Positions 50,781 to 61,605 of a stretch of DNA of 64,000 nucleotides are shown in pieces. Position numbers and translations under genes: made by a program. The DNA is from Erwinia_E haradaeae_I (GTDB taxonomy: Bacteria; Pseudomonadota; Gammaproteobacteria; Enterobacterales; Enterobacteriaceae). The notes under the pieces were generated by a model. That model was not told the origin of the DNA. It searched no databases and saw only the letters and a program-made list of their open reading frames with translations. The stretch spans positions 186,001-250,000 of the forward strand of contig NZ_LR217713.1 of the NCBI RefSeq assembly GCF_900698925.1. Direction: 5' to 3'. Numbering within the stretch: position 1 is the first letter of the stretch; each line of letters opens with the position of its first letter.

Positions 50781-51896
50781 TTATTGTTTCGGTAAATAAT
50801 ATAATGGATTAACAGATTTTCCTTTGTAACGAAGTTCAAAATGTAATCTTACAGAGTTCGTTCCGCTATTTCCCATTGTAGCGATAGTTTGACCAGCTTT
50901 GACGGTTTGTTGTTCTGCTACGAACATGGTTGCGTTATGCGCGTAAGCGCTTAGATAGTCATTATTATGCTTAATAATGATTAAATTACCGTATCCTCGT
51001 AACTCATTACCAGCATATACTACTTGCCCGGATGCAGTAGATACAACTGCGTGACCATATACGCCTGCAATATCAATTCCTTTATTTCCTCCTTCTTCCG
51101 AAGAAAAATTATCAATAATTTTTCCATGTGTAGGCCATTTCCAATTTGTTATAAGAGGAATATTTTTTTTAGTAATATTTTTTATCATATGGGTAGAAAT
51201 GAATTCTGATTTTTTAAGTAGAATGTGACTAGATCTAGGGGGAGCGTTGATTTTATGAACTTGATCTAATTTTTTAGGATAAAAAATATTTGATGTGTGC
51301 CTAATATTGTTTTTTTTTGTTTTTATCTTGAAGCTGGAGATAGATTGTTTTGTTTTATTTTTTTTATTTAGAGTGGTGTCTCTATGGTTAGATTTTTTTG
51401 TAGTAGTAGTTTTTTTAAGAATATTTAACTTCTGTCCTATAGCAAGGACAGATGGTATAGGAATGTTATTATGACTTGCTAGATGACGAACTGTATTATT
51501 AGTAATAGATGCAATATGGAATAAAGTATCACCTTTTTTAACGATATAATTTGTTTGGCTATTTGGTTTTGGTTTGATATTTGTATTTTTTTTCCTATAA
51601 ACTATAGAACCATGTTTTTTTACTATTTTTTTTATTTTGAGTAATTTAGAGATATTGAGGCTTATTCTTTTATTTAATATAGATAGTGATTGTTTTTGTA
51701 TTGGATGATTGATTTTTATCTGAGTAATGTTTTTAACTTGATTCAAGTAATTACTGAGCATATCTGATGTATTTTTTTCAACTATATTTATAGTTACTTC
51801 GGTATTCATAGTTTTAGAGCAACCTATCAGACCACATCCTAGTACTGTAATTACTATTACAGGATTGGCTTTAAATAGTAGCTTTCCTATTTTCAT
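50781..51896 (-). CDS. nlpD: Lipoprotein NlpD, murein hydrolase activator
   Basis: Outer-membrane lipoprotein that activates amidase AmiC at the division septum. 371 residues from ATG 51896 (E. coli 379), with AGAGGAG just upstream; an ATG nine codons earlier lacks this. The signal peptide ends in the lipobox LIGC, giving lipidated Cys26. LysM peptidoglycan-binding domain at about 117-160 (YIVKKGDTLFHIA); Lys/Asn/Thr-rich linker; LytM (degenerate M23) domain at about 253-371 with GGNKGIDIAG, RGYGNLIIIKHN and the end GKSVNPLYYLPKQ. The zinc residues of active M23 enzymes are not expected in NlpD. The E. coli neighbours pcm and rpoS are not seen. Confidence 0.93.
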   Translation of the reverse strand: MKIGKLLFKANPVIVITVLGCGLIGCSKTMNTEVTINIVEKNTSDMLSNYLNQVKNITQIKINHPIQKQSLSILNKRISLNISKLLKIKKIVKKHGSIVYRKKNTNIKPKPNSQTNYIVKKGDTLFHIASITNNTVRHLASHNNIPIPSVLAIGQKLNILKKTTTTKKSNHRDTTLNKKNKTKQSISSFKIKTKKNNIRHTSNIFYPKKLDQVHKINAPPRSSHILLKKSEFISTHMIKNITKKNIPLITNWKWPTHGKIIDNFSSEEGGNKGIDIAGVYGHAVVSTASGQVVYAGNELRGYGNLIIIKHNNDYLSAYAHNATMFVAEQQTVKAGQTIATMGNSGTNSVRLHFELRYKGKSVNPLYYLPKQ

Positions 51897-54221
51897 TAAC
51901 TCCTCTATTACAGCTTTATACAATTAATGTAGAATTCGTAATCTTAGGTTCCGCTTAATTAGAATAATAAAATAAGAGAGATTAAGATGTTTTTAATAGT
52001 ATATTATTAGTGAAGCCTTTGAGGTATAATAATAATATCTGAATTTTCTGATTTATTATTAATGTGATAAATAAAGATTTATTTCTATATTATTTTAATA
52101 AGGAAAAAGTTGTATAGTTAGTTTTTAGATTTGATTGTATTGTTCTTATCATTATAGTTCCTAACTATTAGTTAATTGATTACAATCAAAGTATGTTTAT
52201 TTTGTATGTTTTATATGTTTTTTATTCTATTTAGTGACATAAAATTCATATATGAATATGATTTACATGAATTTTTTTATTTAGTTATATAAATAATTTT
52301 TATATAACTAATATAGATTAGAGTAAAATTCATGTTTCTTTATGTGATCGGAGATTTTTATTAGTATAGGTAGTGTTATATTCTAGAAGAGCGGACTCAA
52401 TCAAGTGATCGATGACAGTATTATATACTGTTGTGAATACGTTAATCATGACTTATAAATTTCTCTATATTTATTTAAAGTAAAGATGTGATTATTAAAA
52501 ATTAGTCACTCAGTTTATATGTAATTATGTGCTAAAAATAGTGAAATAAGTATATTTTTTATTAAAAAATTATATTCTTCTGCATTACTGGATTTTTTTT
52601 AGATATATATAAAATACTATACATGATAAAAGGATCATATCCAGATGATTCTGGATAGAATATGTTTATTTATAGGAAAGATTATTGCCTTATTATTTTT
52701 TGTATTATATTATTAATATGCGGCCAAGTAGTCTGAAAAGGTTATGCAATTACCATATGTATATAAAGTAAAATATGCATAAATCAAGGAAGCAGTTTGT
52801 ATTACAAATGTCAATGATTCTACAAAATAGGATTTTGGGGAGATTATTTTTCGGTCTTCTTTTTTCAGTATTTAATAGTTGTACATTTCGTGAGTTTTTT
52901 GTACTAGTTTTTACAATGATTGCTTAATAGATTCTTTTATATTGTTTTGATAAAAACAATTTAATTTGGTTTAGAGCAATTTAGTTCTTGTAATTAAGAT
53001 TGTGTATTTATCAAGGGTTGTACAGTGCTAAATACAAATTTATGGATGTATTTCATTTTCATCTAAAGTTTTTTTATTCATATTTTATGTATTATAGTTA
53101 TTTTTGGGCAATATCAAAGTTTCAGATAAGAATTTATTATTTTAGAAAGGTAAATTCCTATTGGTAGATGAGAATTACTTTTTTGTGAGATCTAAGTGAA
53201 TTGTTAAACTGGGTCTACCTTGGTTATTGGAACAAAGTGTTATATGGGTCTAAATGATACAACTTACATATATTATATTTAATTTCATTAATATTACTTA
53301 TTACTTGTAAAGAGTAAATCATAAAAATTTAATTTTTAAAGTATTTGATTATATTTTTAATATATTTAATTCTATTGATTGGTTTTTAGAGACATGAATA
53401 TTAAAATTAAAATATCAATAGAGTTATTTCTATATAAAATAATATGGTTTGTAAGGTGACAGTTATATTTATATGTGCCATATTACTTTTTTATTTTCTT
53501 TATTATCCATTTATTAGTAATCTACAGTGAAGATTGTAGTCTAATTTTAGACGTTATGGAATTGTTTTCAGTTGTGTTAAGAAGCGCATTTATAATCCTA
53601 TTAGGAATATCTATGATTAATTATTTCTAAGCAATATAATTATCATTATAGAAGTTCGATTTATATTGTTCATCCTTTTCTTTATTATTAAATTTTTAGA
53701 TTGGAAGTCATAATTTAGTATATGATTATGATTTGATGCTAATCATATAACTTATTATCAGTCAGATTGTGTATGATTGACACATCGTATGTATTTATTT
53801 TGGGGATGAATAAGTTATTTTGGAATAATATTGAGTTTAATGAGAGATATAATGAGTTATGGATAGAAGCGTTATTAGAATATTTTTATTCAATGAAGAA
53901 TTGTTACTTTTAAATTCCCCTCTATTATTAAGAGGATGATTGCTAAAAAAGTATCTATAAGATGTATAATAAAGACTGATTTATTATAAATAAATATTAT
54001 GTATGTTGTTTGCTTTTTATTGTGTTTTACTTTTAATTATATCTATTGTATTAAATTAGAGGGGATTTAGATCGTTTTCTTCCAAAAAGCAATATTTCAT
54101 GATATACAAGATAAAAAATGTTAAGAATATTCATAAATTTTGATAGGTACATTATTTTGTATTTAAAATAAAAAGTTTAGAATATTGAATTTAATTACTG
54201 TTGTACATAGAAATTTGAATA
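51897..54221. other. 2.3 kb spacer between nlpD and rsmD
   Basis: No intact gene or recognisable fossil; pcm, the E. coli upstream neighbour of nlpD, was looked for and not seen. A GC-richer patch at about 52385-52450 is unidentified. Confidence 0.55.
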
Positions 54222-54791
54222 TTATTCATGATTTATTTTTAGGCGTAGATACAATCGAGATTCGACTTGACCGGTTATTTTTTTTCGATAGATCTGCCAA
54301 TTTTTTGGAACTGGAATATCTGTTTTGTTAATTTCACTTTCTATATAAATTAGCGATTCATTTTCTAACCAGAAATTTCTTTCTAAGAGAGTAATCGTTT
54401 TTATAATTAAACCTTGATAAAATGGTGGATCGATAAAGATTATATGATGGGGTATGCCCTTTTTAGATATGTAGTGCAATGTATTTGTATTAATAATATG
54501 TCCATTACTCGCTCCTAGGATTTTTTTATTTTTAGTTAATTGACGGGCTATTATCTGATTTTTTTCTAACAATGTAATACTGGAGGCATGTCGCGAAAGG
54601 GCTTCAAACCCTAGCGCACCACTTCCAGAAAAACAATCAAGACATTTAGCTTGATAAATATCATATGCTAACCAATTAAAAAGCATTTCACGAACACGAT
54701 GGGTGGTGGGATGCAGTCCGTTACCATAAGGAACAAATAGTTTTCTTCCTCTCCATTGACCACCAATGATACTGATTTTTTTTTGCGGCAT
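54222..54791 (-). CDS. rsmD: 16S rRNA (guanine-N2-)-methyltransferase RsmD
   Basis: Makes m2G966 in 16S rRNA of assembled 30S particles. 189 residues (E. coli 198, mostly a shorter C terminus). N-terminal IIGGQWRGRKL near residue 8; SAM-binding CLDCFSGSGALGFEALSR near 55; catalytic DPPF motif near 123; C-terminal GQVESRLYLRL. In E. coli it is divergent from ftsY; here it is divergent from ftsN, so the neighbourhood is rearranged. Confidence 0.94.
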   Translation of the reverse strand: MPQKKISIIGGQWRGRKLFVPYGNGLHPTTHRVREMLFNWLAYDIYQAKCLDCFSGSGALGFEALSRHASSITLLEKNQIIARQLTKNKKILGASNGHIINTNTLHYISKKGIPHHIIFIDPPFYQGLIIKTITLLERNFWLENESLIYIESEINKTDIPVPKNWQIYRKKITGQVESRLYLRLKINHE

Positions 54792-55133
54792 AATTTGGTG
54801 TTCTTGTTTGGGTATTGTAATACCTTATTTGTTGATTAGAACAAAGCATTACTTATACATATGTAAGAAGTATATTAGCTAGGTATGATTAAAACTTTGG
54901 AGAATAGATCATTTGATGACTTAGTATTTTATTATTTAATTTAGATGCTAATGTTATATTTTATTTTTTGTTCAAAATATTTCATCCATTATAGTTTATT
55001 TTTATATATGTTAAAATAACATAATGGTTATTTATTCTTCTTCTTGAAAAAGAAGAGTAAGTTATAAATTAATAGTTGATAGAGCGCTTTTATCTGGATA
55101 AATTGAAACAACAAGATATTATGTGGAGAAAAA
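54792..55133. other. Divergent leader between rsmD and ftsN
   Basis: 342 bases. A 7-bp AT-rich hairpin TCTTCTT-GAAA-AAGAAGA lies at about 55040-55057. Both promoters must be here, but none stands out. GGAG (55125-55128) precedes the ftsN GTG by 5 bases. Confidence 0.5.
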
Positions 55134-55442
55134 GTGATACATAAAGATTATGTCAATCGTGAACGGGCAATAGGATTAGGGTATAAAAATCCTGTGACTG
55201 TCCGTGTAAAACGTAATAGCGGTATATTAACAATTGCATTAGCGATGGTGATTCTTGTTCAATCAATTTTTATAGGTATATTTTTTTTTATGATTCCAGA
55301 GAAATCATGTGTTATGTCAGTCACGCCAACTCATCATGAACATGAGATAGGTTTGCCACCAAAACCAGAAGAGCGTTGGTACTACATCCAACAACTAGAG
55401 AAGAAGAAATTTCACATATTTATGTTGGGGCGCTTACATTGA
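55134..55442 (+). CDS. ftsN: Truncated cell-division protein FtsN (cytoplasmic, TM and E domain only)
   Basis: Bitopic inner-membrane protein that triggers septal peptidoglycan synthesis by FtsWI via FtsA and FtsQLB. 102 residues against 319 in E. coli. GTG start with GGAG upstream. Residues 4-10 (KDYVNRE) match the FtsA-binding N terminus (RDYVRRS), a basic stretch follows, one membrane helix spans about 31-53, and residues 73-90 (GLPPKPEERWYYIQQLE) match the essential E domain, with Trp82, Tyr84 and Leu88 corresponding to E. coli Trp83, Tyr85 and Leu89. It ends at a TGA ten residues later: the Gln-rich linker and the peptidoglycan-binding SPOR domain are gone. Probably functional, because the essential parts are kept without interruption. 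Confidence 0.86.
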   Translation: MIHKDYVNRERAIGLGYKNPVTVRVKRNSGILTIALAMVILVQSIFIGIFFFMIPEKSCVMSVTPTHHEHEIGLPPKPEERWYYIQQLEKKKFHIFMLGRLH

Positions 55443-55565
55443 GAACCTCTTTATTCGTTTATATCAACAGAAAGAGAAGTTTTAGTTAGAATAAGTGAAC
55501 GATTTTTAAATTATTACCATCAATCCATTACTCAACTAAAGAGCGGAGGACTAACTGTGAGTTAG
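55443..55565 (+). pseudogene. ftsN: In-frame remnant of the FtsN linker after the new stop
   Basis: Beyond the TGA the same frame stays open for 40 codons to TAG (55563-55565) and still resembles the E. coli FtsN linker: STEREVL...ITQL against LTPEQRQL...PTQL, at nearly ancestral distance from the E domain. No SPOR domain is recognisable after it. It suggests that truncation happened by a point stop within an already shortened gene. Confidence 0.55.
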
Positions 55566-58094
55566 TTTATTAAGTCTTCTATAAATAAATAGTACTAGAC
55601 AGGACATATTATTTATATATGTATTTTTTCATTATTGAAGACAGATTTTTTCTATAGTATTAGAAAAGTATTAACATACTAGGTATGTGGAATGCATTAT
55701 TAGTTAAAGTAAGAAAGGTAACCTGTAACTTACTGTATGTAGATTGATGTAGTTTTTTTGCATTAGATATCTTATAGATAAATATATAAAGATTTAATTG
55801 AATTTAATTAAATTAAAAATTAAGAATATTTTCTAAAAAATACAAGGGTGTAAATATTGAATTTAATAATTATTCATTATATTCGCTATAATTTTATCTT
55901 TATATGATGAATTATCTCGTTATATTGTAGATATATCTATGATATAAATTAATATTTGTCTCTTTTATAGAAAAGTTGAAAGTATATTTCAGGATAATTT
56001 AAAAAACATTTTACTTTTTATATTTAGGTTATCTACAGTCGGTATATTCTGTTAATATTATTGACCATTTTATAGAGAAAACTATTTTTATTTAAATTAG
56101 TTAAGTCAATCAGGTTTCTATTTGATCTTTTAATTTAGGAAGTCTAATGAAGAGAGATAAATAAGTTTGATTTAATCATGGATTGATAGATATTTTAAAT
56201 ATGTACTAGCTTTCACTATGAGAATTATTTGAATAGATTATTATTTTATCTATTTAAATCAGTCTTGAATTGTACATAATAGATTATTTTTTTAAATAAA
56301 GCATAATGTTTGATTATATAAAAATGTATAATAGTGATTATGGAGTTATATGAATAGAATGCATCACATTGGATATTTAATCAACATCATTACTTAGATA
56401 GAAAGTTTTTAACTAGATATAAAATATATTAAAGTATTTTGAATAAATTTTATTCACACTGTGTTTTAGAAATACTAGGATTATTCTAGTAAGTAAGTCT
56501 CATCTTTAAATTAATTTCATTAATAAAATAATATGAAATTTTAGTTAAGAGACTTAGTGATACATCTAATACATTAATCAATTTTATTATGTATTAATTC
56601 GAGATTATACTAAATTATTAATGATAGAAATTATTTGCGCAAATATATTCTAAATATAGTTTGATGCGAAATAAGTATCTTCTATGTTACGAGATAGAGA
56701 AAATTTTTTCATATTTTATATGTATTTGATTAGTGCTATTTGATCATAAGTTTCATGATGATGTCTAAAATAGAAAATTGTAAAATTAATAAGCTTATCA
56801 ACTTTATCTAGAATAGTGGGATACATGTGGTATATTAAAATGCTAATATAGTTTTAGTTCTATACTGAAGATATATTTATCTAATTTAGTGAAATATATT
56901 ATGTGAATATTATCTGCATTAGTAATTTTTTTTAAAATTCTTGAATGTAGGAAGTTAGAGGTAGAAAATGAGTTTCATAATGGTTGATCAATTTTTAATT
57001 AACATACAAGAAATATGTCAAGTATGTTTATTTTAAAATAGGCATTGAGAATGTTATTTGTTCATATTTAGATAGTAATGTCTCATCATACCCAATGATG
57101 TATAATATTTTATTATAAACATTATTTTTTATGCATTAGTTTCATGAATAATATAGATATAATATCATAATTTCTTGTGATTGAATGTTTGATTTTTAAA
57201 ATTTTGAAAATTATATAGCATTGATTATTAAGAATTATGATAAATACATCATCTGATACTTTATTGTATAAAAAATTATTTATTATGCCACAAATAATGA
57301 TAGAGATAAATATCTTAATAAAGATGATGGTATTCTTGATAAGAAAACCTAGAGTATATTGTGATGCGTTATTTTTCTATTTAGTATTAATGAAGATTGT
57401 GTGTTTTGATGGTGAGTATGTTAATAAAAACATTGATTGTATGATTGATTTATTAGATTAAGTTTTTATTCAAGGTACGTATATCTTGTATTTTGCTAAT
57501 TTTTAAATCAGATAAGTATTTAATTTTTTATGCTTAATTTAGAATGTATAGATTATATTTTATAGTTATTTAATAGGTGAAAATATCATTGCTTTAATTA
57601 TTTGAGATGAAATAGTGAAAGTATTTTCTGATTTTTATGTCTGATTTAATTTTTTGATTTATACATGAGAGCGTGATAATTTTTGATAGCTATGATATTA
57701 ATATATGGTTTTATTGAAAGAGGGTAGGCTGAATGTATTATACAATTATATTGAACTTATTTTTTATAAATAAAATACATAAGATATAATAGATAAGCTA
57801 TATTTAAATAAATATAGATTAGTTGTATTTTATGGTATTAATTTATATAATAAATTGATAGTCTATCTTAGTATTTTTTTAGAAAACTACTGTTTAAGTC
57901 TTTAGATTAAAGACAAATTATTTTGTTTACGTTATTATTTTCAATAACTATACGGTTATTTCCCAGGATCCTTTAATGTGTGATATGGTGGTATTAAGTA
58001 AAAATTTCATACAAGAGAAAGTAAAGAGTCATTTAGATTAAAAAAGAAATCTATAAGACAAAGAGAACTATATTAGATGGATCTAAAAATAGAA

Positions 58095-58112
58095 GGTTAG
58101 ATAGTTCTAACC
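58095..58112 (-). terminator. Possible terminator distal to glyS
   Basis: GGTTAGA/TCTAACC 7-bp stem with a 4-base loop. On the minus strand a T-rich TTCTATTTTTA follows. It lies 490 bases after glyS, which is far, so assignment is weak. Confidence 0.35.
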
Positions 58113-58188
58113 CAAAAGTTTTTAATGTTATAAAAAAAGAAGTAATTAAGTGTAGAAAATATATTCTATTAATATAGATATCTGTATA

Positions 58189-58224
58189 ATATGCTCACCC
58201 TCGATCAGTTAAAATTGAGCATAT
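58189..58224. repeat. 9-bp inverted repeat with 18-base loop
   Basis: ATATGCTCA (58189-58197) and TGAGCATAT (58216-58224), followed on the plus strand by ATTTTAG. Could be an RNA hairpin; function unknown. Confidence 0.5.
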
Positions 58225-58604
58225 ATTTTAGTAGTGACTACGTAGTAATTCTATATTTTCTTAACAAGGTTTATTGTTACATACATGTTAATATGACATA
58301 GAAAATTATATAAAAAAATAAGTATAATATTTTATAAGAAGAGAATCAAAAAATTTTCTCCTATTGCTTAGAAGCATGATATTTTTATAGTATATATTTT
58401 TTATAAAAAATTTTTTAATTTCAAATGCCACAAATACCAACTAGAAAGTTTAGCTTTTTAAGCAATTAAGTGTATTAAATCTCTTTATTTTTGTCATTCA
58501 TTTTATGCTAAAACTGGGTGATACTACTGCCATGTATCTATAATAGATAATTATCTATGTACATTACTAGATATTTTTTAAGTGGAAAGTTATTTTGTAT
58601 AGAT

Positions 58605-60683
58605 TCAGAAATTGTCTTGAAGTAGAGATATATCAGCTATCTCGATAAATAGAGATTGTAATTTATATAATAATGTTAGACGGTTAATACGTAATGCTTC
58701 ATTTGTGGAATTTACCATAACTTTATTAAAAAAGTTATTAATTATTGTATTCAGAGAAGCTATTTTCATCAACGCTTCTTTATAACGAAAATCTGCATAG
58801 TATAGAGGTAATATGCTGTATAGGTTATTAACCTGATCTGCTAATTGAATTTCTTCTGGCTCTATTAATAACTCTCTATGAACTTTTGCATTTAATGTAT
58901 CTGTTTTTTTGGCTAGAATATTAGAGATACGTTTATTAGTTTCTGAAAGGTCTGTTGCTTGTTTTAGAAAACGAAACTGTGTAATTGCGTTGATTCGTAA
59001 ATCTAGATCTACTAGTTTAAATGGTCGGCGTGCGAGAACTGCTTGCAATGTATCATTTCTATGACCTTTATCCTGATACCATGATCGCAAGCGACCCAAT
59101 ATAAAGTGAATTACATCATCTATTGTGTTAGAATTAATTAGCTGGTTCTCATATAGACGAACCGTTTCATTAGTGAGCGCATGAATATCAAGGGGCAGTT
59201 TTTTTTCAATAATAATACGTAAGATTCCAAGTGCTATACGACGGAGAGCATAAGGATCCTTATCGTTTTTTGGATGCAGACCAATACCAAATATTCCTAC
59301 TATTGTATCTATTTTATCTGCAATTGCGAGTGAACAAGATGTTTGGCTAGAAGGAAGGCCATCACCAGAAAATCGAGGTTGATATTGTTCTTTGAGTGCG
59401 ATTGCCACTTCTTCAGATTCACCGTCTTGACGAGCATAATGCATGCCAATAAATCCTTGTGTTTCTGTAAACTCACATACCATTTTGGTCATTAGATCAC
59501 ATTTAGATAAAAGACCAGCTCTCTGAGCTTTGTTAATATTTCCTCCAATTTGCATAGCAATCCATCCTGCTAGCTTTTTAACACGCTGCGTTTTATCATA
59601 TAAAGTACCGAGATTTTTTTGAAATAAGACGTTTTTCAGATATGGAAGATAATTTTCTAAACGATAATAACGATCCTTATGAAAGAAAAATGCAGCATCT
59701 GTTAGACGTGAATGCAATACTTTTTCGTTACCAGAAATAATTTTTTCCGGATTTTTGGATTCAATATTAGAGACAAAGATAAAATAAGATAAGAGCTCTC
59801 CTGATTGATGGTATATAGGAAAGTATTTTTGATGAGACTGCATAGTCTGTACGAGCGCTTCATTAGGTATTTGTAGAAAATTTTTTTTAAATCTTCCAGT
59901 GAGAACTACTGGCCATTCTACCAATGAAGTTACTTCTTCAAGAAGTTCTTCGCTAAGAATTACTTCTCCTCCTATAATTGAAGCGGCTTTGTTAATTTCT
60001 TTTCTTATAAATTCTTTGCGAACATGATAATTTGCTTGCACCTTACCAAGCGTAAATAGTATTTCTGGGTACTGGTTAGCATGTTTAATATTAAAATAGG
60101 GAATTCCCATAAATCTATGACCACGAGTGGTACGTGTAGAGCAAATTCCCAGAATTTTGGTTTCGATAAGTGTGTCTCCAAGAAGTAAAATTACGTGGTG
60201 TATTGGGCGTATAAACTGAACTTTTGATTCGTTCCATTGCATAACTTTAGGAATAGGGATTCGAGTTAGAGATTCTTCAATAATTTCTGGGAGTAATATT
60301 TGAACACATGGTCTGATTTTTTTAAAGCAGTATGTCAACCAGCTACCATTATTAGTAATCAGTTTATCTGCTTGATCAACTCGAATGCCACAGCTTTTTG
60401 CCCATCCTTTAGCCGCAAGGGTTGGTTCTCCGTTAGAATCAAAGGCAGATTGAATTGTTGGTCCACGTTTTGTTATTACATAACTTCGTTTTTCTGTACC
60501 GAGCTTTTCTACCTGTAAAGCCAAGCGACGAGGTGTAGCAAACCAATGAATCTCACCATGGATAAGGCCCTCTTGATTTAGTCTATTAGTAAAGTTATCT
60601 GCAAAAGATTCGGCCAGACTTCGTAGTGTTTTTGGAGGTAATTCTTCGGTTCCAATTTCAACTAGAAAAGTTTGATTATTCAT
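58605..60683 (-). CDS. glyS: Glycyl-tRNA synthetase beta subunit
   Basis: Larger subunit of the bacterial (alpha-beta)2 GlyRS, carrying tRNA-binding and HD-like domains. 692 residues (E. coli 689). Conserved N terminus FLVEIGTEELPPKTLR, FATPRRLA near residue 48, KRGP near 72 and HD-type DLMTKMVCEFTETQG..GMHYA near 395. Its ATG overlaps the end of glyQ by 8 bases, suggesting coupled translation. Confidence 0.96.
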   Translation of the reverse strand: MNNQTFLVEIGTEELPPKTLRSLAESFADNFTNRLNQEGLIHGEIHWFATPRRLALQVEKLGTEKRSYVITKRGPTIQSAFDSNGEPTLAAKGWAKSCGIRVDQADKLITNNGSWLTYCFKKIRPCVQILLPEIIEESLTRIPIPKVMQWNESKVQFIRPIHHVILLLGDTLIETKILGICSTRTTRGHRFMGIPYFNIKHANQYPEILFTLGKVQANYHVRKEFIRKEINKAASIIGGEVILSEELLEEVTSLVEWPVVLTGRFKKNFLQIPNEALVQTMQSHQKYFPIYHQSGELLSYFIFVSNIESKNPEKIISGNEKVLHSRLTDAAFFFHKDRYYRLENYLPYLKNVLFQKNLGTLYDKTQRVKKLAGWIAMQIGGNINKAQRAGLLSKCDLMTKMVCEFTETQGFIGMHYARQDGESEEVAIALKEQYQPRFSGDGLPSSQTSCSLAIADKIDTIVGIFGIGLHPKNDKDPYALRRIALGILRIIIEKKLPLDIHALTNETVRLYENQLINSNTIDDVIHFILGRLRSWYQDKGHRNDTLQAVLARRPFKLVDLDLRINAITQFRFLKQATDLSETNKRISNILAKKTDTLNAKVHRELLIEPEEIQLADQVNNLYSILPLYYADFRYKEALMKIASLNTIINNFFNKVMVNSTNEALRINRLTLLYKLQSLFIEIADISLLQDNF

Positions 60684-61605
60684 AGTGCACCATATTTTGA
60701 TTTTTTTTACACCGAGGAAATCCTAGTTTTTTTCTGGATGTTAGATAGGCTTCAGCTACGGATTTAGTTAAAGACCGAATACGTAAAATGCAGTGTTGAC
60801 GCTCAGTAGATGAAATTGCTTTTCGTGCGTCTAGTAAGTTAAAACTATGTATAGCTTTTAGAATTTGTTCATAAGCTGGAAGTGGAAGAGGTGTTTGAAG
60901 TTGTATTAGATTTCTAGCTTCTTTTTCGTGTTGCTCCAAAGCAAGAAAAAGAAAATTAACATCAGCGTATTCAAAATTGTAGGTTGACTGTTCTATTTCG
61001 TTTTGGTGAAATAAGTCACCGTAAGTAATTGTACCTAGAGTGTTTTTGCTCCATATTAATTTATAAATGTTACTAACTGATTGAAGGTGCATAGCTAAGC
61101 GCTCTAAACCGTAGGTAATTTCTCCGGTAATAGGTTTGCAGTCTAGGCCGCCGACTTGCTGAAAGTAAGTAAATTGTGTTATTTCCATTCCATTTAACCA
61201 TACTTCCCATCCAAGACCCAAGGCTCCTAAAGTTGGATTTTCCCAGTTATCTTCTACAAATCTCAGATCATGTGTTGTGAAGTCAATACCTAGTTTTATT
61301 AAAGAATTAATATAAATGTCTTGTATGTTTTTTGGTGTAGGTTTTATGATTAATTGAAACTGATAGTATTGTTGAAGACGGTTTGGGTTGTCTCCATAGC
61401 GGCCATCTGTTGGGCGTCGCGATGGTTGTACATAGGCTACTGCTGTGGGTTCCGGCCCTATGGCGTGTAGGCAGGTCATTGGATGGCATGTTCCTGCGCC
61501 GACTTCCATATCTAGTGGTTGTATAATGCTACAGCCTTGATTGGCCCAGTAATTTTGTAAGATTAGAATGAGTCCTTGGACGGTTTTATTGTCAAGATTT
61601 GTCAT
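60676..61605 (-). CDS. glyQ: Glycyl-tRNA synthetase alpha subunit
   Basis: Catalytic class II subunit of the heterotetrameric GlyRS. 309 residues (E. coli about 303). Motifs: GTCHPMTCLHAIGPEP near residue 37, YVQPSRRPTDGRYGDNPNRLQQYYQFQ near 58 (quoted in part; motif 2 region), and TYGLERLAMHLQ near 165. The last few residues (after GFPRCKK) extend past the usual end and run into glyS by 8 bases, where E. coli has a short gap. glyQ-glyS order is standard. Confidence 0.96.
   Translation of the reverse strand: MTNLDNKTVQGLILILQNYWANQGCSIIQPLDMEVGAGTCHPMTCLHAIGPEPTAVAYVQPSRRPTDGRYGDNPNRLQQYYQFQLIIKPTPKNIQDIYINSLIKLGIDFTTHDLRFVEDNWENPTLGALGLGWEVWLNGMEITQFTYFQQVGGLDCKPITGEITYGLERLAMHLQSVSNIYKLIWSKNTLGTITYGDLFHQNEIEQSTYNFEYADVNFLFLALEQHEKEARNLIQLQTPLPLPAYEQILKAIHSFNLLDARKAISSTERQHCILRIRSLTKSVAEAYLTSRKKLGFPRCKKNQNMVHYE

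Larger units (their letters stand above)
55566..58604. other. 3 kb spacer between ftsN and glyS
   Basis: No intact gene. A 74-codon frame at 57237-57461 is judged random. Two hairpins at the right end (58095-58112, 58189-58224) are the only structures. No SPOR-domain fossil was found in the first kilobase. Confidence 0.6.

Noticed and set aside
55440..55442. UGA reassigned to tryptophan (read through in ftsN)
   Set aside because: gyrA terminates naturally at UGA and Trp is encoded by UGG throughout, so UGA is a stop.
57237..57461. 74-codon open frame on the plus strand
   Set aside because: Same random composition; no homology or context.
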